Shown: positions 17,936 through 25,277 of the stretch, in pieces
Position numbering within the stretch: the first letter of the stretch is position 1
How the letters are laid out: every line of letters starts with the position of its first letter
From: Sulfurovum sp.
GTDB taxonomy: Bacteria > Campylobacterota > Campylobacteria > Campylobacterales > Sulfurovaceae
Assembly: GCA_028696055.1 (NCBI GenBank)
Contig: JAQVHV010000004.1
Location: 1-41,827, forward strand
Direction of reading: 5' to 3'
Length of the DNA stretch: 41,827 nt
Notes under the pieces: model-generated
What the model saw: only the letters and a program-made list of their open reading frames with translations
Databases searched by the model: none
What the model was told of the DNA's origin: nothing
Position numbers and translations under genes: made by a program

Positions 17936-17957
17936 AAATATAACGTAAATATAACGT
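17936..17957. promoter_or_regulatory. Perfect 11-bp tandem direct repeat, candidate regulator site
   Basis: AAATATAACGT occurs twice with no gap. The second copy ends 31 bases upstream of a consensus -10 box, so it overlaps the -35 region. Tandem repeats one helical turn apart are typical of sites for OmpR-type or other activators binding one DNA face. The regulator is not identified. Confidence 0.4.
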
Positions 17958-17988
17958 TAGGTTCACCGTACTAAAAGACGATGTCTAT

Positions 17989-17994
17989 TATAAT
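17989..17994 (+). promoter_or_regulatory. -10 box upstream of the glmS remnant and capsule cassette
   Basis: TATAAT lies 34 bases before the glmS-type start codon. The following bases (TTTCA, then a TCC..AGGGT block) resemble the leader of the lipoprotein-kpsD promoter at 13100. It could still drive the AT-rich cassette although the first gene is broken. Confidence 0.45.
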
Positions 17995-18028
17995 TTCATC
18001 CATAATTCCGAGGGTGGAAGAGGAGACA

Positions 18029-18262
18029 ATGAGTAAATGTTGTGGCATTGTAGGTCATATCGGCAATAATAAAACAAAAGAGATCCTTCTAAGCGGCCTT
18101 CAGGAACTCGAGTACCGTGGATATGATTCAGCAGGCATAGCGCTGCTGCATCAAGGCAACTTCTATACCTACAAATCAGTAGGCAAACTTCACAACTCTA
18201 CTAGGGAAGAAAACAATCAAATATATTTTTTATATTTTATTCAGAATATATGTAAAATGTAA
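18029..18262 (+). pseudogene. glmS: Truncated glmS (glutamine-fructose-6-phosphate aminotransferase) N-terminus
   Basis: The first 50 or so residues match the glutaminase domain of Glm[10 protein letters not shown], then [17 protein letters not shown] and SVGKL. Full GlmS has about 600 residues; here homology stops near base 18195 and an AT-rich tail reads to a stop, so no sugar isomerase domain remains. The start is ATG at 18029 (GGAAGAGGAG upstream), not the track's 17981. The N-terminus reads MSKCCGIVG, which adds residues before the catalytic Cys that is normally residue 2. Intact GlmS would make glucosamine-6-phosphate. The cut coincides with a base-composition drop, so this is probably a recombination scar. 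Confidence 0.8.
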
Positions 18263-18309
18263 AAAATTATAGACAGAAAATTATTTATTTACAAAGGATA
18301 AACTTATTT

Positions 18310-18705
18310 ATGAAACGTGTACTTACATTTGGAACATTCGATTTATTTCATTATGGGCATTTAAGAATTTTAGAAAGAGCATCAAAGTTAGGTGAAGAAT
18401 TGATCGTAGGGGTTTCTTCAGATGAATTGAACTTTTCTAAAAAGTCACGATATCCACTATACACAGAAGAGGAGAGAATGCATATAGTATCATCACTTGG
18501 ATTTGTAAATGGTGTTTTTCTTGAAGAATCATTAGAATTAAAACGTGATTATTTGATAGAGCATAATGCATCTATTTTATTGATGGGGCATGACTGGGAA
18601 GGTCGTTTTGATGAGTTTAAGGATATCTGTGAAGTCATATACTTACCACGAACTCCATCTGTATCGACAACAGAGCTAATAGAACGTATCAAGGTTGAAT
18701 TTTAG
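18310..18705 (+). CDS. tagD: Glycerol-3-phosphate cytidylyltransferase (CDP-glycerol synthesis)
   Basis: A 131-residue nucleotidyltransferase of the TagD/GCT type, making CDP-glycerol from sn-glycerol-3-phosphate and CTP. Signatures: TFGTFDLFHYGH (HxGH at 14-17) and RTPSVSTTELI (the RTxGxSTT motif, with Ser for Gly). The length matches Bacillus TagD (129). An AAAGGAT ribosome site is 15 bases upstream. Its stop overlaps the next gene's GTG start. Together with gpsA and the two transferases downstream it supplies a glycerol-phosphate polymer. A related cytidylyltransferase with another polyol phosphate is possible but less likely given gpsA. Confidence 0.9.
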   Translation: MKRVLTFGTFDLFHYGHLRILERASKLGEELIVGVSSDELNFSKKSRYPLYTEEERMHIVSSLGFVNGVFLEESLELKRDYLIEHNASILLMGHDWEGRFDEFKDICEVIYLPRTPSVSTTELIERIKVEF

Positions 18706-19883
18706 TGAATTTCCCTTTTTTTAGACGACGTAAATGGAAAATAATATTAACTGCCATTATTGATACAATAGTATTTAAAAAAAAGAACAAAATAGTTTTT
18801 GTTTCTAAAAAAAAGTTTCCATTCTCAGGAAATTTACGTCTTGTCTGTGAAGAAATGTCTAGAAATAAAGATTTAGAACTATTTGTGTTTGATGAAGGGT
18901 ATATTCCTGAAAACACAATCAATTATTTAAGTGAAAAAAATATAAAAGTATTATCATCTTTTTCATTAACATCGGTATTCCATATCACCACTGCATCAAA
19001 AATTATTATAAGTCATTCAATCAGAGATGCATATATATCACGTAAAAACAGAAAAAGAAAAATCATTAATCTTTGGCATGGTGTTCCAATCAAAAAAATT
19101 GAAATGGCTATGCCTCATACTTCCTCAAGTCGTTACAATTTAATCCGTAGAAACTCCGATTTATATGATTTAATGATAGCTAGTAGTCCGATAGATCGTT
19201 TAGCGATTAGTGCATGTTTCAATATCGATTACAAAAAAGTTAAAACAACCGGTTTACCACGATTCGACATGCTTAAAAAAGACTATGCCATACCTGGGGA
19301 TCAACATATACTTTATAAAAACTTATCTAAACTTTTAAAAAACAAAAAGTTTATTTTATATGCACCGACTTTTAGAGAAAACAATGTCTCGATTATGGAT
19401 TCTTTTTCTTCTAATGATATAGAGAATTTAAAAATATTTTTAGAAAAAAATGGATGTATATTGGGGATAAGAACTCATAGTTATGATTCTAATTTATGTG
19501 ACTGTATTGATGGAAATTTAATCTTGGATTGTTCAGCAAGAGTTTATATAGAAACGAATCTATTGTTACGCTATGTAGATATTTTGATAGTAGATTACTC
19601 AAGTATTTGGGTTGATTATTTGCTTTTAAACCGTCCAATAGTTGGTTATATCCCGGACTATAAAACTTATAAAACTGACGAAAGAGATTTTCTTTACGAT
19701 TATGAAAAAGTTTTTCCAGGTAATATGACAAGAACATCAAAAGAACTTATTGCAGAGTTAGAAAAACTACTATATCAAGATAATCATACTATAGATTATA
19801 ACAATACAAAAGATATTTTCTTGGAAAATACTTTTAATTGTACACAAAACGTCGTTAAAATAATAGGAGGAAATAATGAGTAA
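18705..19883 (+). CDS. CDP-glycerol glycerophosphotransferase family protein (TagB/TagF-like)
   Basis: A 392-residue Glyphos_transf family protein. It starts with GTG at 18705, overlapping the tagD stop by one base. Family motifs: INLWHGVPIKKIEM (about 122-135, catalytic His in the LWHG box), LYAPTFRENN, GIRTHSYDSN and VDYSSIWVDYLLLNRPIVGY. The size equals a single transferase domain without the extra N-terminal domain of TagF, so it could be a primase (TagB-like) or a polymerase. There is no membrane helix; membrane association would be peripheral. Codon use is AT-rich like the rest of the cassette. It overlaps the next gene by 8 bases. Confidence 0.88.
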   Translation: MNFPFFRRRKWKIILTAIIDTIVFKKKNKIVFVSKKKFPFSGNLRLVCEEMSRNKDLELFVFDEGYIPENTINYLSEKNIKVLSSFSLTSVFHITTASKIIISHSIRDAYISRKNRKRKIINLWHGVPIKKIEMAMPHTSSSRYNLIRRNSDLYDLMIASSPIDRLAISACFNIDYKKVKTTGLPRFDMLKKDYAIPGDQHILYKNLSKLLKNKKFILYAPTFRENNVSIMDSFSSNDIENLKIFLEKNGCILGIRTHSYDSNLCDCIDGNLILDCSARVYIETNLLLRYVDILIVDYSSIWVDYLLLNRPIVGYIPDYKTYKTDERDFLYDYEKVFPGNMTRTSKELIAELEKLLYQDNHTIDYNNTKDIFLENTFNCTQNVVKIIGGNNE

Positions 19884-21342
19884 ACTCACAAAACTAATTA
19901 AAACGCCATCATATTTTTTTTATGATGCACTTGCAAAACGTATTGATACGCCATTGATGATTGAGAGTAAACCAGTAGCAAAAAAACCAGTAGCAAAAAA
20001 ACCAACAGCTAAAAAACCTGTAGCTAAAAAACCTGTAGCTAAAAAACCTGTAGCTAAAAAACCAACAGCTAAAAAACCTGTAGCTAAATCTTTTTATGAT
20101 TTGATGCCAGCTGATGTAAAGAATATCTTTCATCGCTATGCCAATATGACATTTGAACATATCGATGTCGTAATCTATTTTGATGGAAAGATGGATAATG
20201 TATACCAACTCAAACAATGGACACAGCCTTTTATCGAACTTAATAAATATCATAAAACACTTTTTGTCGTAAGAGATAGAGAAGTATTTGAGTTTCTTGG
20301 AAAAACTTCTCCATTTAGACTTTATTATGCCAATACACTTAACGATTTAACTAACTTTTACAACGAGAATGACTTTAAAGTGATCTTGTATGTCAATAAT
20401 GCATGTAAGAATTTTCAATCACTTATTCATCCTTTTGCACTCCATGTACACATTAATCATGGTGAAAGTGAAAAAGCTTCTATGTCAAGTAATCAGTCAA
20501 AAGCGTATGATTATGTACTTACAGTCGGGGAAGCTGGTATTGAGAGATACAAAAATAAATTGATAAAATTCAATCCAGATCAATTTATTAGTATAGGAAG
20601 GCCTCAACTTGACTGGATCGAGCCATTTGAACATGGACTTGATCCTGAATTACCTACGATTCTGTATGCACCTACATGGGAGGCAACTCATGAATTGATG
20701 AATTATTCTTCATTGGCAGAGTATGGGTGGGAATTGTTTGATAGTATTTTTCAATCAGGAAAATATAATATCATCTATAGACCACACCCTGCAAGTGGTT
20801 CTAAGGATAGATCAGTCAAAGCAGTAGATTTAAAAATAAAAAATACAATTAAATTGCATGCAGATGAGATCGAATCTTATAATAAAAACTTAAATGATAT
20901 TGAAGAGATAATAGATCAAGATATTACTATTGAGCCTATTTATTACAAAACAGTTTATAAACGAGCCTTATTGGAAGAGTCACTAGATATTAACTCAATT
21001 TTTCAGACAATAGACATCGGAATTTTTGATAATTCCTCAGTTATGATAGACTATCTCGCTACAAACAATCCGATCATTTTGACTGATCGTTTTAAAGAAG
21101 GAGAAGAGAGAAGTGCTATAGTTGATGCAGCTTGTTTGATAAATAAACTAGATGCTGAGTCAATATTGGATATTATTGAGACACAATTGGGTACTGATCC
21201 GCTTAAAGAAAAACGAGAAAAGATTAAAAATTATTATTTGGGGAAGTATGGACCAAAACAAAGTACACAAAAATTCATAAATACTGTTGGGGGTATCATC
21301 AAAGAACGTAATGAGTCTTTAATAAGTAGTAGTGTTAGTTGA
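19876..21342 (+). CDS. Glycerophosphotransferase-family protein with Lys-Pro-Ala repeat segment
   Basis: A 488-residue protein. Residues about 32-71 are eight units of a five-residue repeat (KPVAK/KPTAK), highly basic and probably extended. After the repeat comes a CDP-glycerol glycerophosphotransferase domain: HVHINHGESEKASM (catalytic-His box), TILYAPTWEATHE, IIYRPHPASGSKD, FDNSSVMIDYLATNNPIIL. With the preceding gene it likely builds the capsule backbone; one may prime on the Kdo linker and the other polymerise. The basic repeat could tether the enzyme to anionic membrane or polymer, which is speculation. The N-terminal YDALAKRIDTPLM precedes the repeat and FYDLMPADVKNIFHRY follows. Confidence 0.85.
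   Translation: MSKLTKLIKTPSYFFYDALAKRIDTPLMIESKPVAKKPVAKKPTAKKPVAKKPVAKKPVAKKPTAKKPVAKSFYDLMPADVKNIFHRYANMTFEHIDVVIYFDGKMDNVYQLKQWTQPFIELNKYHKTLFVVRDREVFEFLGKTSPFRLYYANTLNDLTNFYNENDFKVILYVNNACKNFQSLIHPFALHVHINHGESEKASMSSNQSKAYDYVLTVGEAGIERYKNKLIKFNPDQFISIGRPQLDWIEPFEHGLDPELPTILYAPTWEATHELMNYSSLAEYGWELFDSIFQSGKYNIIYRPHPASGSKDRSVKAVDLKIKNTIKLHADEIESYNKNLNDIEEIIDQDITIEPIYYKTVYKRALLEESLDINSIFQTIDIGIFDNSSVMIDYLATNNPIILTDRFKEGEERSAIVDAACLINKLDAESILDIIETQLGTDPLKEKREKIKNYYLGKYGPKQSTQKFINTVGGIIKERNESLISSSVS
19969..20088 (+). repeat. In-frame 15-bp tandem repeat (8 units) inside a transferase gene
   Basis: Eight consecutive 15-base units encode KPVAK or KPTAK. Several units are identical in DNA (AAACCTGTAGCTAAA), whereas the first use different codons (CCAGTAGCA). 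The unit length is a multiple of three, so unit gain or loss would keep the frame. Recent expansion is suggested by the near-identical central units. Confidence 0.95.
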
Positions 21343-21458
21343 TTTAAATTTAGGTTGTAGGGATATACACTTAATGCAGTGAATCCAACGCTACTTTGAA
21401 GCTTCGAGACAAAGATATGCACTGTATTGGATAAAGAAAGATTATGAAGGAATTAGAA

Positions 21459-22349
21459 ATGGTTGGTATTATTGGTGCCGGTAAATGGGGACAAGCATTA
21501 GCTTATGCACTAAGTAAAAAAAATACAGTAAAAATTTATTCTAGGACACCTAGAGATATTCCTGGGTTTACAACACTGGATGAAGTAATGAAATGCAAAT
21601 ATATCATATTTGCTATCTCTACCCAAAATGTTAAACAATTTTTAACTGAACATTTTGTTTTTAAAGGGCAAAAAATTCTAATTGCATCAAAAGGAATAGA
21701 TGTTAACTCTAAAAGCTTTCTATTTGATATTTTTAAAGATTTTGTACCAAAGAAAAACCTATGTTATCTTTCTGGACCTAGTTTTGCCAATGAAGTGATG
21801 AATGATCTCCCTACTGCTCTAGTGATAAGTTCGAAAAATAAAAAACTTGCACATAAGTTTAGCACTTTATTCCCGTCGCTTATTAAAACATATGTCACCA
21901 AGGATGTGATTGGTGCTGAAGTTGCTGGAGCCTATAAAAATGTTTTAGCGATTGCTGCAGGAGTAAGCGAAGGATTAGAGCTTGGGAACAATGCAAGGGC
22001 TGGACTAATCTCACGTGGTTTAGTGGAAATGAATCGTTTTGGAAAAAAATTTGGAGCAAAGAAAAGTACATTTCTGAATCTTTCTGGTGCGGGAGACCTG
22101 TTTTTAACCGCTAGCAGTGTCCAATCGCGTAATTTTAGAGTTGGATTAGGTTTGGCTAAAGGGAAATCATTAGAAGATATACTAGAAGAGATGGGTGAAG
22201 TGGCAGAAGGTATCGAAACTGCGAAAGCGATAGTTATGCTAGCAGAAGAATATAATGTCTATACGCCGATTGCATCAGAGGTCAGTCAAATGCTTCTTGG
22301 ACAATCACCGAATGTTACTGTCAATAATCTTTTAAAAAGGAGTTCTTAA
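21459..22349 (+). CDS. gpsA: Glycerol-3-phosphate dehydrogenase [NAD(P)+]
   Basis: Makes sn-glycerol-3-phosphate from dihydroxyacetone phosphate. Rossmann motif GAGKWGQALAYAL at the N-terminus; catalytic-Lys region GAEVAGAYKNVLAIAAG; NNARAGLISRGLVEM; SGAGDLFLTASS. The ATG at 21459 is preferred over the track's 21444 because AAGGA lies 7 bases upstream and it gives the usual GpsA N-terminus (296 residues). The codons are AT-rich like the capsule cassette, so this is probably a dedicated copy that feeds TagD, separate from a housekeeping gpsA elsewhere (not visible here). Confidence 0.92.
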   Translation: MVGIIGAGKWGQALAYALSKKNTVKIYSRTPRDIPGFTTLDEVMKCKYIIFAISTQNVKQFLTEHFVFKGQKILIASKGIDVNSKSFLFDIFKDFVPKKNLCYLSGPSFANEVMNDLPTALVISSKNKKLAHKFSTLFPSLIKTYVTKDVIGAEVAGAYKNVLAIAAGVSEGLELGNNARAGLISRGLVEMNRFGKKFGAKKSTFLNLSGAGDLFLTASSVQSRNFRVGLGLAKGKSLEDILEEMGEVAEGIETAKAIVMLAEEYNVYTPIASEVSQMLLGQSPNVTVNNLLKRSS

Positions 22350-22350
22350 G

Positions 22351-22970
22351 ATGAATATCAGCTACATCAGCAAAAAGGCTAGGATTGACGATAGTATTTC
22401 TTATGAGCATCCAATTCGTATTTATGGTAACGCTGTTGTAAAAGCTAAGTCAAGTATAGGTTCATTTACATTTATTAATACCGGTACTACTCTTTTTCGA
22501 GGTACTAAAGTTGGAAGATATTGTTCTATTGGAAAAAGTTGTGAACTTGGTGCGTTTGATCATCCGATTGATTGGTTGTCTAGTTCGCCTTTTCAATACA
22601 ATATGAAAATGCATTTTCCAGATTTTGCAGAAAATTTTTCACAAATAAACTTTAATCGACCACGAGAAACAATTATTGGCAATGATGTATGGATAGGGTC
22701 GTTATCTATTATTAAACGTGGTGTGACAATAGGTGATGGAGCTATTATCGCAGGGGGGCAGTTGTCATCAATGATGTACCTCCCTATGCTATTGTAGGTG
22801 GTGTCCCAGCAAAATTATTAAAATATCGTTTTGAGGATACCATTATTAAGGAGCTATTAGCACTTAAATGGTGGAATTTAGATATTTCGGATTTAAATGA
22901 AATCACTTTTGATAAAATTGATGATGTTTTGACTCAATTAAAAATTATAAAATCCAAAAAAGGAAGATAA
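22351..22970 (+). pseudogene. Hexapeptide-repeat acetyltransferase, frameshifted at a G6 tract
   Basis: A left-handed beta-helix O-acetyltransferase (CatB/WbbJ-like). Frame 1 from 22351 reads KVGRYCSIGKSCELGAFDHPIDWLSS, then IGNDVWIGS and [13 protein letters not shown], and then drifts to a false end at 22797. After GGGGGG at 22753-22758 the missing C-terminus continues in another frame: [20 protein letters not shown], then the usual [11 protein letters not shown] tail, ending with TAA at 22968-22970. One extra G would restore a 206-residue protein. It could be phase variation, a sequencing error or true decay. When in frame it would acetylate the capsule. The stop overlaps the next start. 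Confidence 0.88.
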
Positions 22971-23221
22971 TGATTTATAGAATAATTAGAAATGTTCTTA
23001 GTGAAGCAAATGTAGATGAAAAGTTAATAAATTTAATTCTTTCAGATCAAAAAGTGTTTCATGACTACGATTATGAAGATGAATATGATCAAATGATTAT
23101 AAATCATAAACTTACAGCAATTCTTGAGGTGATAAACTCGTATGATGATTTGGGAATGGTAACTGATGATTATGGAGCTATTTTGTTTAGAGTGTCAAAG
23201 ATATTAAAATCAAAATATTAA
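22970..23221 (+). CDS. Hypothetical small acidic protein in capsule cassette
   Basis: An 83-residue protein of no recognised family, starting MIYRIIRNVLSEANVDEKL. It is mostly helical in appearance, with an acidic patch (HDYDYEDEYDQ) and no signal peptide. Its ATG overlaps the acetyltransferase stop (TAATG), so it belongs to the cassette operon. AT-rich codon use matches its neighbours. It could be a small partner of a capsule enzyme; nothing more can be said. Confidence 0.65.
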   Translation: MIYRIIRNVLSEANVDEKLINLILSDQKVFHDYDYEDEYDQMIINHKLTAILEVINSYDDLGMVTDDYGAILFRVSKILKSKY

Positions 23222-23240
23222 AATTCCTCAAGTTATAATT

Positions 23241-24098
23241 GTGAAGTTATTTTTTTGTTTAATTATAATTTTTTCTTCTGCTTATTCTTTAGAGTTCGAA
23301 AAAAAACAAGAATTTATTACTATTTTAAATACACAAGATAATGGTAATAAACAATCTTATGTAGGCAATGTTATCCAAGGCCTAGCAAGTTTTGGTGACT
23401 TATGGGTAACGACACAAACTGTAGCTGATAGATTTTTAATTGTTAATTTTTTAGATAAAAAAGGTAATTCAATATATCATGAAAGAGTTTTGTACCAATC
23501 TCATGGCCAAGATTTAAGTATTGAGTATAATAAAGCAGATAAACTTTTGCATTTATATACAGTTGCGACTAATTGGGCAGGAATAGCAAAGATAACATAC
23601 TCTTTAAATAATGTGTTGCCACAGTTTATTAGTATTGATGAATATAATTTGAATTGTAATCATTGTACATCTAGTATAAGTGAAGATAAAAAGTTTTTTG
23701 CCATAAGAGATAAAAATAAAATTTATGTGTATGATAAAGATAGAGTTATCAGAGATCAAGTAAAAACTGCGTTATTGCATAACTTTAAATTACACAAAGA
23801 ACAAAGAAAAAAAGGTTTGTGGTTTCAAGGTATTGCTATGAAAGATAACTTAATCTATTGTCTATCAAGTGATAATTCGTTAGGTAGTGATAAATTTTTA
23901 TTTGTTTATGACTTGAGTGGAAAGGTTGTTTTTGTTACTAAGCTTACAGCTGGGAAAGAGATGGCAATACTGGAGGGGGATAAATATGAATTTGAGGGTC
24001 TTACATTTAAAAACAATAGTTTATATACAACCGTTATGAGTGGGAAAAAAGGAAAAAATATCAAAAGACTTTATAAAATTCTGGAGATTATTCCATAA
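23241..24098 (+). CDS. Predicted secreted beta-propeller-like protein in capsule cassette
   Basis: 285 residues with a signal peptide (MKLFFCLIIIFSSAYSLEF) and repeated strand-rich blocks with Asp/Gly turns (QGLASFGDLWVTTQ; LYQSHGQDLSIEY; GIAMKDNLIYCLSSD; FVYDLSGKVVFV; EFEGLTFKNNSLYTT), which suggest a propeller fold. The only cysteines of the mature part are in LNCNHCTSS and YCLSS. It starts with GTG and has a weak ribosome site. It may bind or modify the capsule outside the cytosol, by analogy with secreted proteins in other surface-polymer loci; no enzyme signature is visible. Confidence 0.7.
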   Translation: MKLFFCLIIIFSSAYSLEFEKKQEFITILNTQDNGNKQSYVGNVIQGLASFGDLWVTTQTVADRFLIVNFLDKKGNSIYHERVLYQSHGQDLSIEYNKADKLLHLYTVATNWAGIAKITYSLNNVLPQFISIDEYNLNCNHCTSSISEDKKFFAIRDKNKIYVYDKDRVIRDQVKTALLHNFKLHKEQRKKGLWFQGIAMKDNLIYCLSSDNSLGSDKFLFVYDLSGKVVFVTKLTAGKEMAILEGDKYEFEGLTFKNNSLYTTVMSGKKGKNIKRLYKILEIIP

Positions 24099-24103
24099 TA
24101 AAT

Positions 24104-25207
24104 ATGAAAAAATACACAATCTCAAACCAACTCATAAAAAACACCAAAAACTTTTTGGAGATCAGGCATTATACTTTTGTCGATGAGCTTCTTGGGAAAA
24201 GCGGTGTTTTTTACGGCTGGGGAAGAAAAAAGTCAGGCTTAAAGGCGATAGCACTCGCAAAAAAGCATGATACCTCTTTTGTCCTCCTCGAAGACGGCTT
24301 TATCCGCTCGCTCGGTCTTGGAGTAAACGGTTCTCCCTCTTTTTCGTTGGTGGAGGATGATGTGGGGATCTACTACGATGCTACGGCGCCTTCCAGACTT
24401 GAAAATATTTTAAACTCTTATGATTTCGCTTCAGATGTTAAGTTAATGGATGATGCTAGGAGAGCTATGAAGCTTGTACGGGAGCATAATATCTCTAAGT
24501 ATAATAGTGCTCCTTCTGTCATTCCCAGCTTGACTGGGAATCTAGATCCCCGGGTCAAGCCCGAGGATGACGGAAAGATCAAGCCTGAGGATGACGAGAA
24601 GGTCAAGCCCGAGGATGACGAAGTGGTGGATTCCCGCCTTCGCGGGAATGACGGGGAAATGGTGCGGGATGGCGTCTATCGTGTTCTCATCATCGCACAG
24701 ACTGCGGGGGATGCTTCACTGCAGTATGGGATGCTGGATGGGTATACGACCGATGAGATGATCGCTGCTGCGATCGGGGAGAACCCCGATGCCGACGTCT
24801 ATCTGAAGATCCATCCGGACGTACTCAGCGGGAAGAAGAAGTCCGATATCGACATAGCAAACCTTGATAGCAGAGTGCAGGTGATCACAGAAAACGTGAA
24901 CCCCGTCTCCCTCCTGAAATACTTTGACAAAGTCTACACCAAAACATCGGGGATGGGGTTTGAAGCGCTTTTGGCAGGGTGCGAATGTGTCTGCTTCGGG
25001 ATGCCTTTCTATGCAGGGTGGGGGATCACGGATGATAAGACGATCTGCAAACGCCGCAAACGCAAACTGACCGTAGAAGAGGTCTTTGCCGGAGCCTACA
25101 TCCTCTACACCCGTTACCATAACCCCTACACCAACAAAGCAAGCGATATCTTTGACACCATAGAGACGATCGTGAAGAGGAGATCCCAGGGGCAAGCTCG
25201 AGTATGA
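24104..25207 (+). CDS. kpsC: KpsC N-terminal module as a separate protein (beta-Kdo transferase), with repeat insertion
   Basis: 367 residues matching only the N-terminal half of E. coli-type KpsC: VFYGWGRKKSGLKA, LLEDGFIRSLGLGVNG, VGIYYDATAPSRLE, ISKYN, LKIHPDVLSGKKKSD, then TSGMGFEALLAGCECVCFG and MPFYAGWG. KpsC extends the Kdo linker on which the capsule is built, and its N- and C-modules are known to be separate Kdo transferases. Residues about 138-185 are an in-frame insertion encoded by palindromic repeats, directly after the SKYN motif where the family has a linker. The last 8 residues are also repeat-encoded, so the native C-terminus is lost; a homologous one survives at 26352-26497. 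Confidence 0.88.
   Translation: MKKYTISNQLIKNTKNFLEIRHYTFVDELLGKSGVFYGWGRKKSGLKAIALAKKHDTSFVLLEDGFIRSLGLGVNGSPSFSLVEDDVGIYYDATAPSRLENILNSYDFASDVKLMDDARRAMKLVREHNISKYNSAPSVIPSLTGNLDPRVKPEDDGKIKPEDDEKVKPEDDEVVDSRLRGNDGEMVRDGVYRVLIIAQTAGDASLQYGMLDGYTTDEMIAAAIGENPDADVYLKIHPDVLSGKKKSDIDIANLDSRVQVITENVNPVSLLKYFDKVYTKTSGMGFEALLAGCECVCFGMPFYAGWGITDDKTICKRRKRKLTVEEVFAGAYILYTRYHNPYTNKASDIFDTIETIVKRRSQGQARV
24517..24656 (+). repeat. Palindromic repeat cluster inserted in frame within kpsC-N
   Basis: Order: hairpin A (CATTCCCAG, loop CTTGA, CTGGGAATC) at 24520-24543; an inverted-orientation copy B (AGATCCCCGGGTCAAGCCCG...) at 24544-24574; two further 24-base copies of the B end giving KPEDDE-type peptides; and hairpin C (ATTCCCGCC, CGCGGGAAT) at 24630-24648. 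It resembles the dRS3-like/REP-like 'GTCATTCC...GGAATGAC' elements seen in many proteobacteria. The reading frame stays open throughout. Confidence 0.85.
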
Positions 25208-25211
25208 CGGA
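25181..25211 (+). repeat. Degenerate repeat copy B at the kpsC-N 3' end
   Basis: Matches the B element inside kpsC-N (24544-24574) at 27 of 31 bases, beginning AGATCCC and ending ATGACGGA. It supplies the last codons and stop of the truncated kpsC-N and forms the left edge of the toxin-antitoxin island. Confidence 0.8.
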
Positions 25212-25248
25212 CAAAATGTGTTTGACAAAAAATATCAAACTCGCTAAA

Positions 25249-25265
25249 ATGACAATATATTGTCA
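25249..25265. promoter_or_regulatory. Inverted repeat upstream of yefM-yoeB, candidate autoregulatory operator
   Basis: TTGACA-like and TGTCAA-like arms face each other in TGACAATATATTGTCA, a near-perfect palindrome 12 bases upstream of the preferred antitoxin start. YefM/YoeB complexes typically bind palindromes overlapping their own promoter; the assignment here is by position. Confidence 0.5.
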
Positions 25266-25277
25266 ATAGGGGTTTTT

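Noticed and set aside
17981-18262. The 93-residue ORF as a functional glutaminase
   Set aside because: Only about 50 residues of the GlmS glutaminase domain are present, far too few for the Ntn fold, and the tail is unrelated AT-rich sequence.
19969-20088. Regular repeats that could be taken for a small CRISPR array
   Set aside because: The units are 15 bases, contiguous without spacers and in frame in a transferase gene; no cas genes are near.
24517-24656. Palindromic repeats considered as CRISPR repeats
   Set aside because: Copies are not evenly spaced and differ in order and orientation; they match a dispersed hairpin repeat family.
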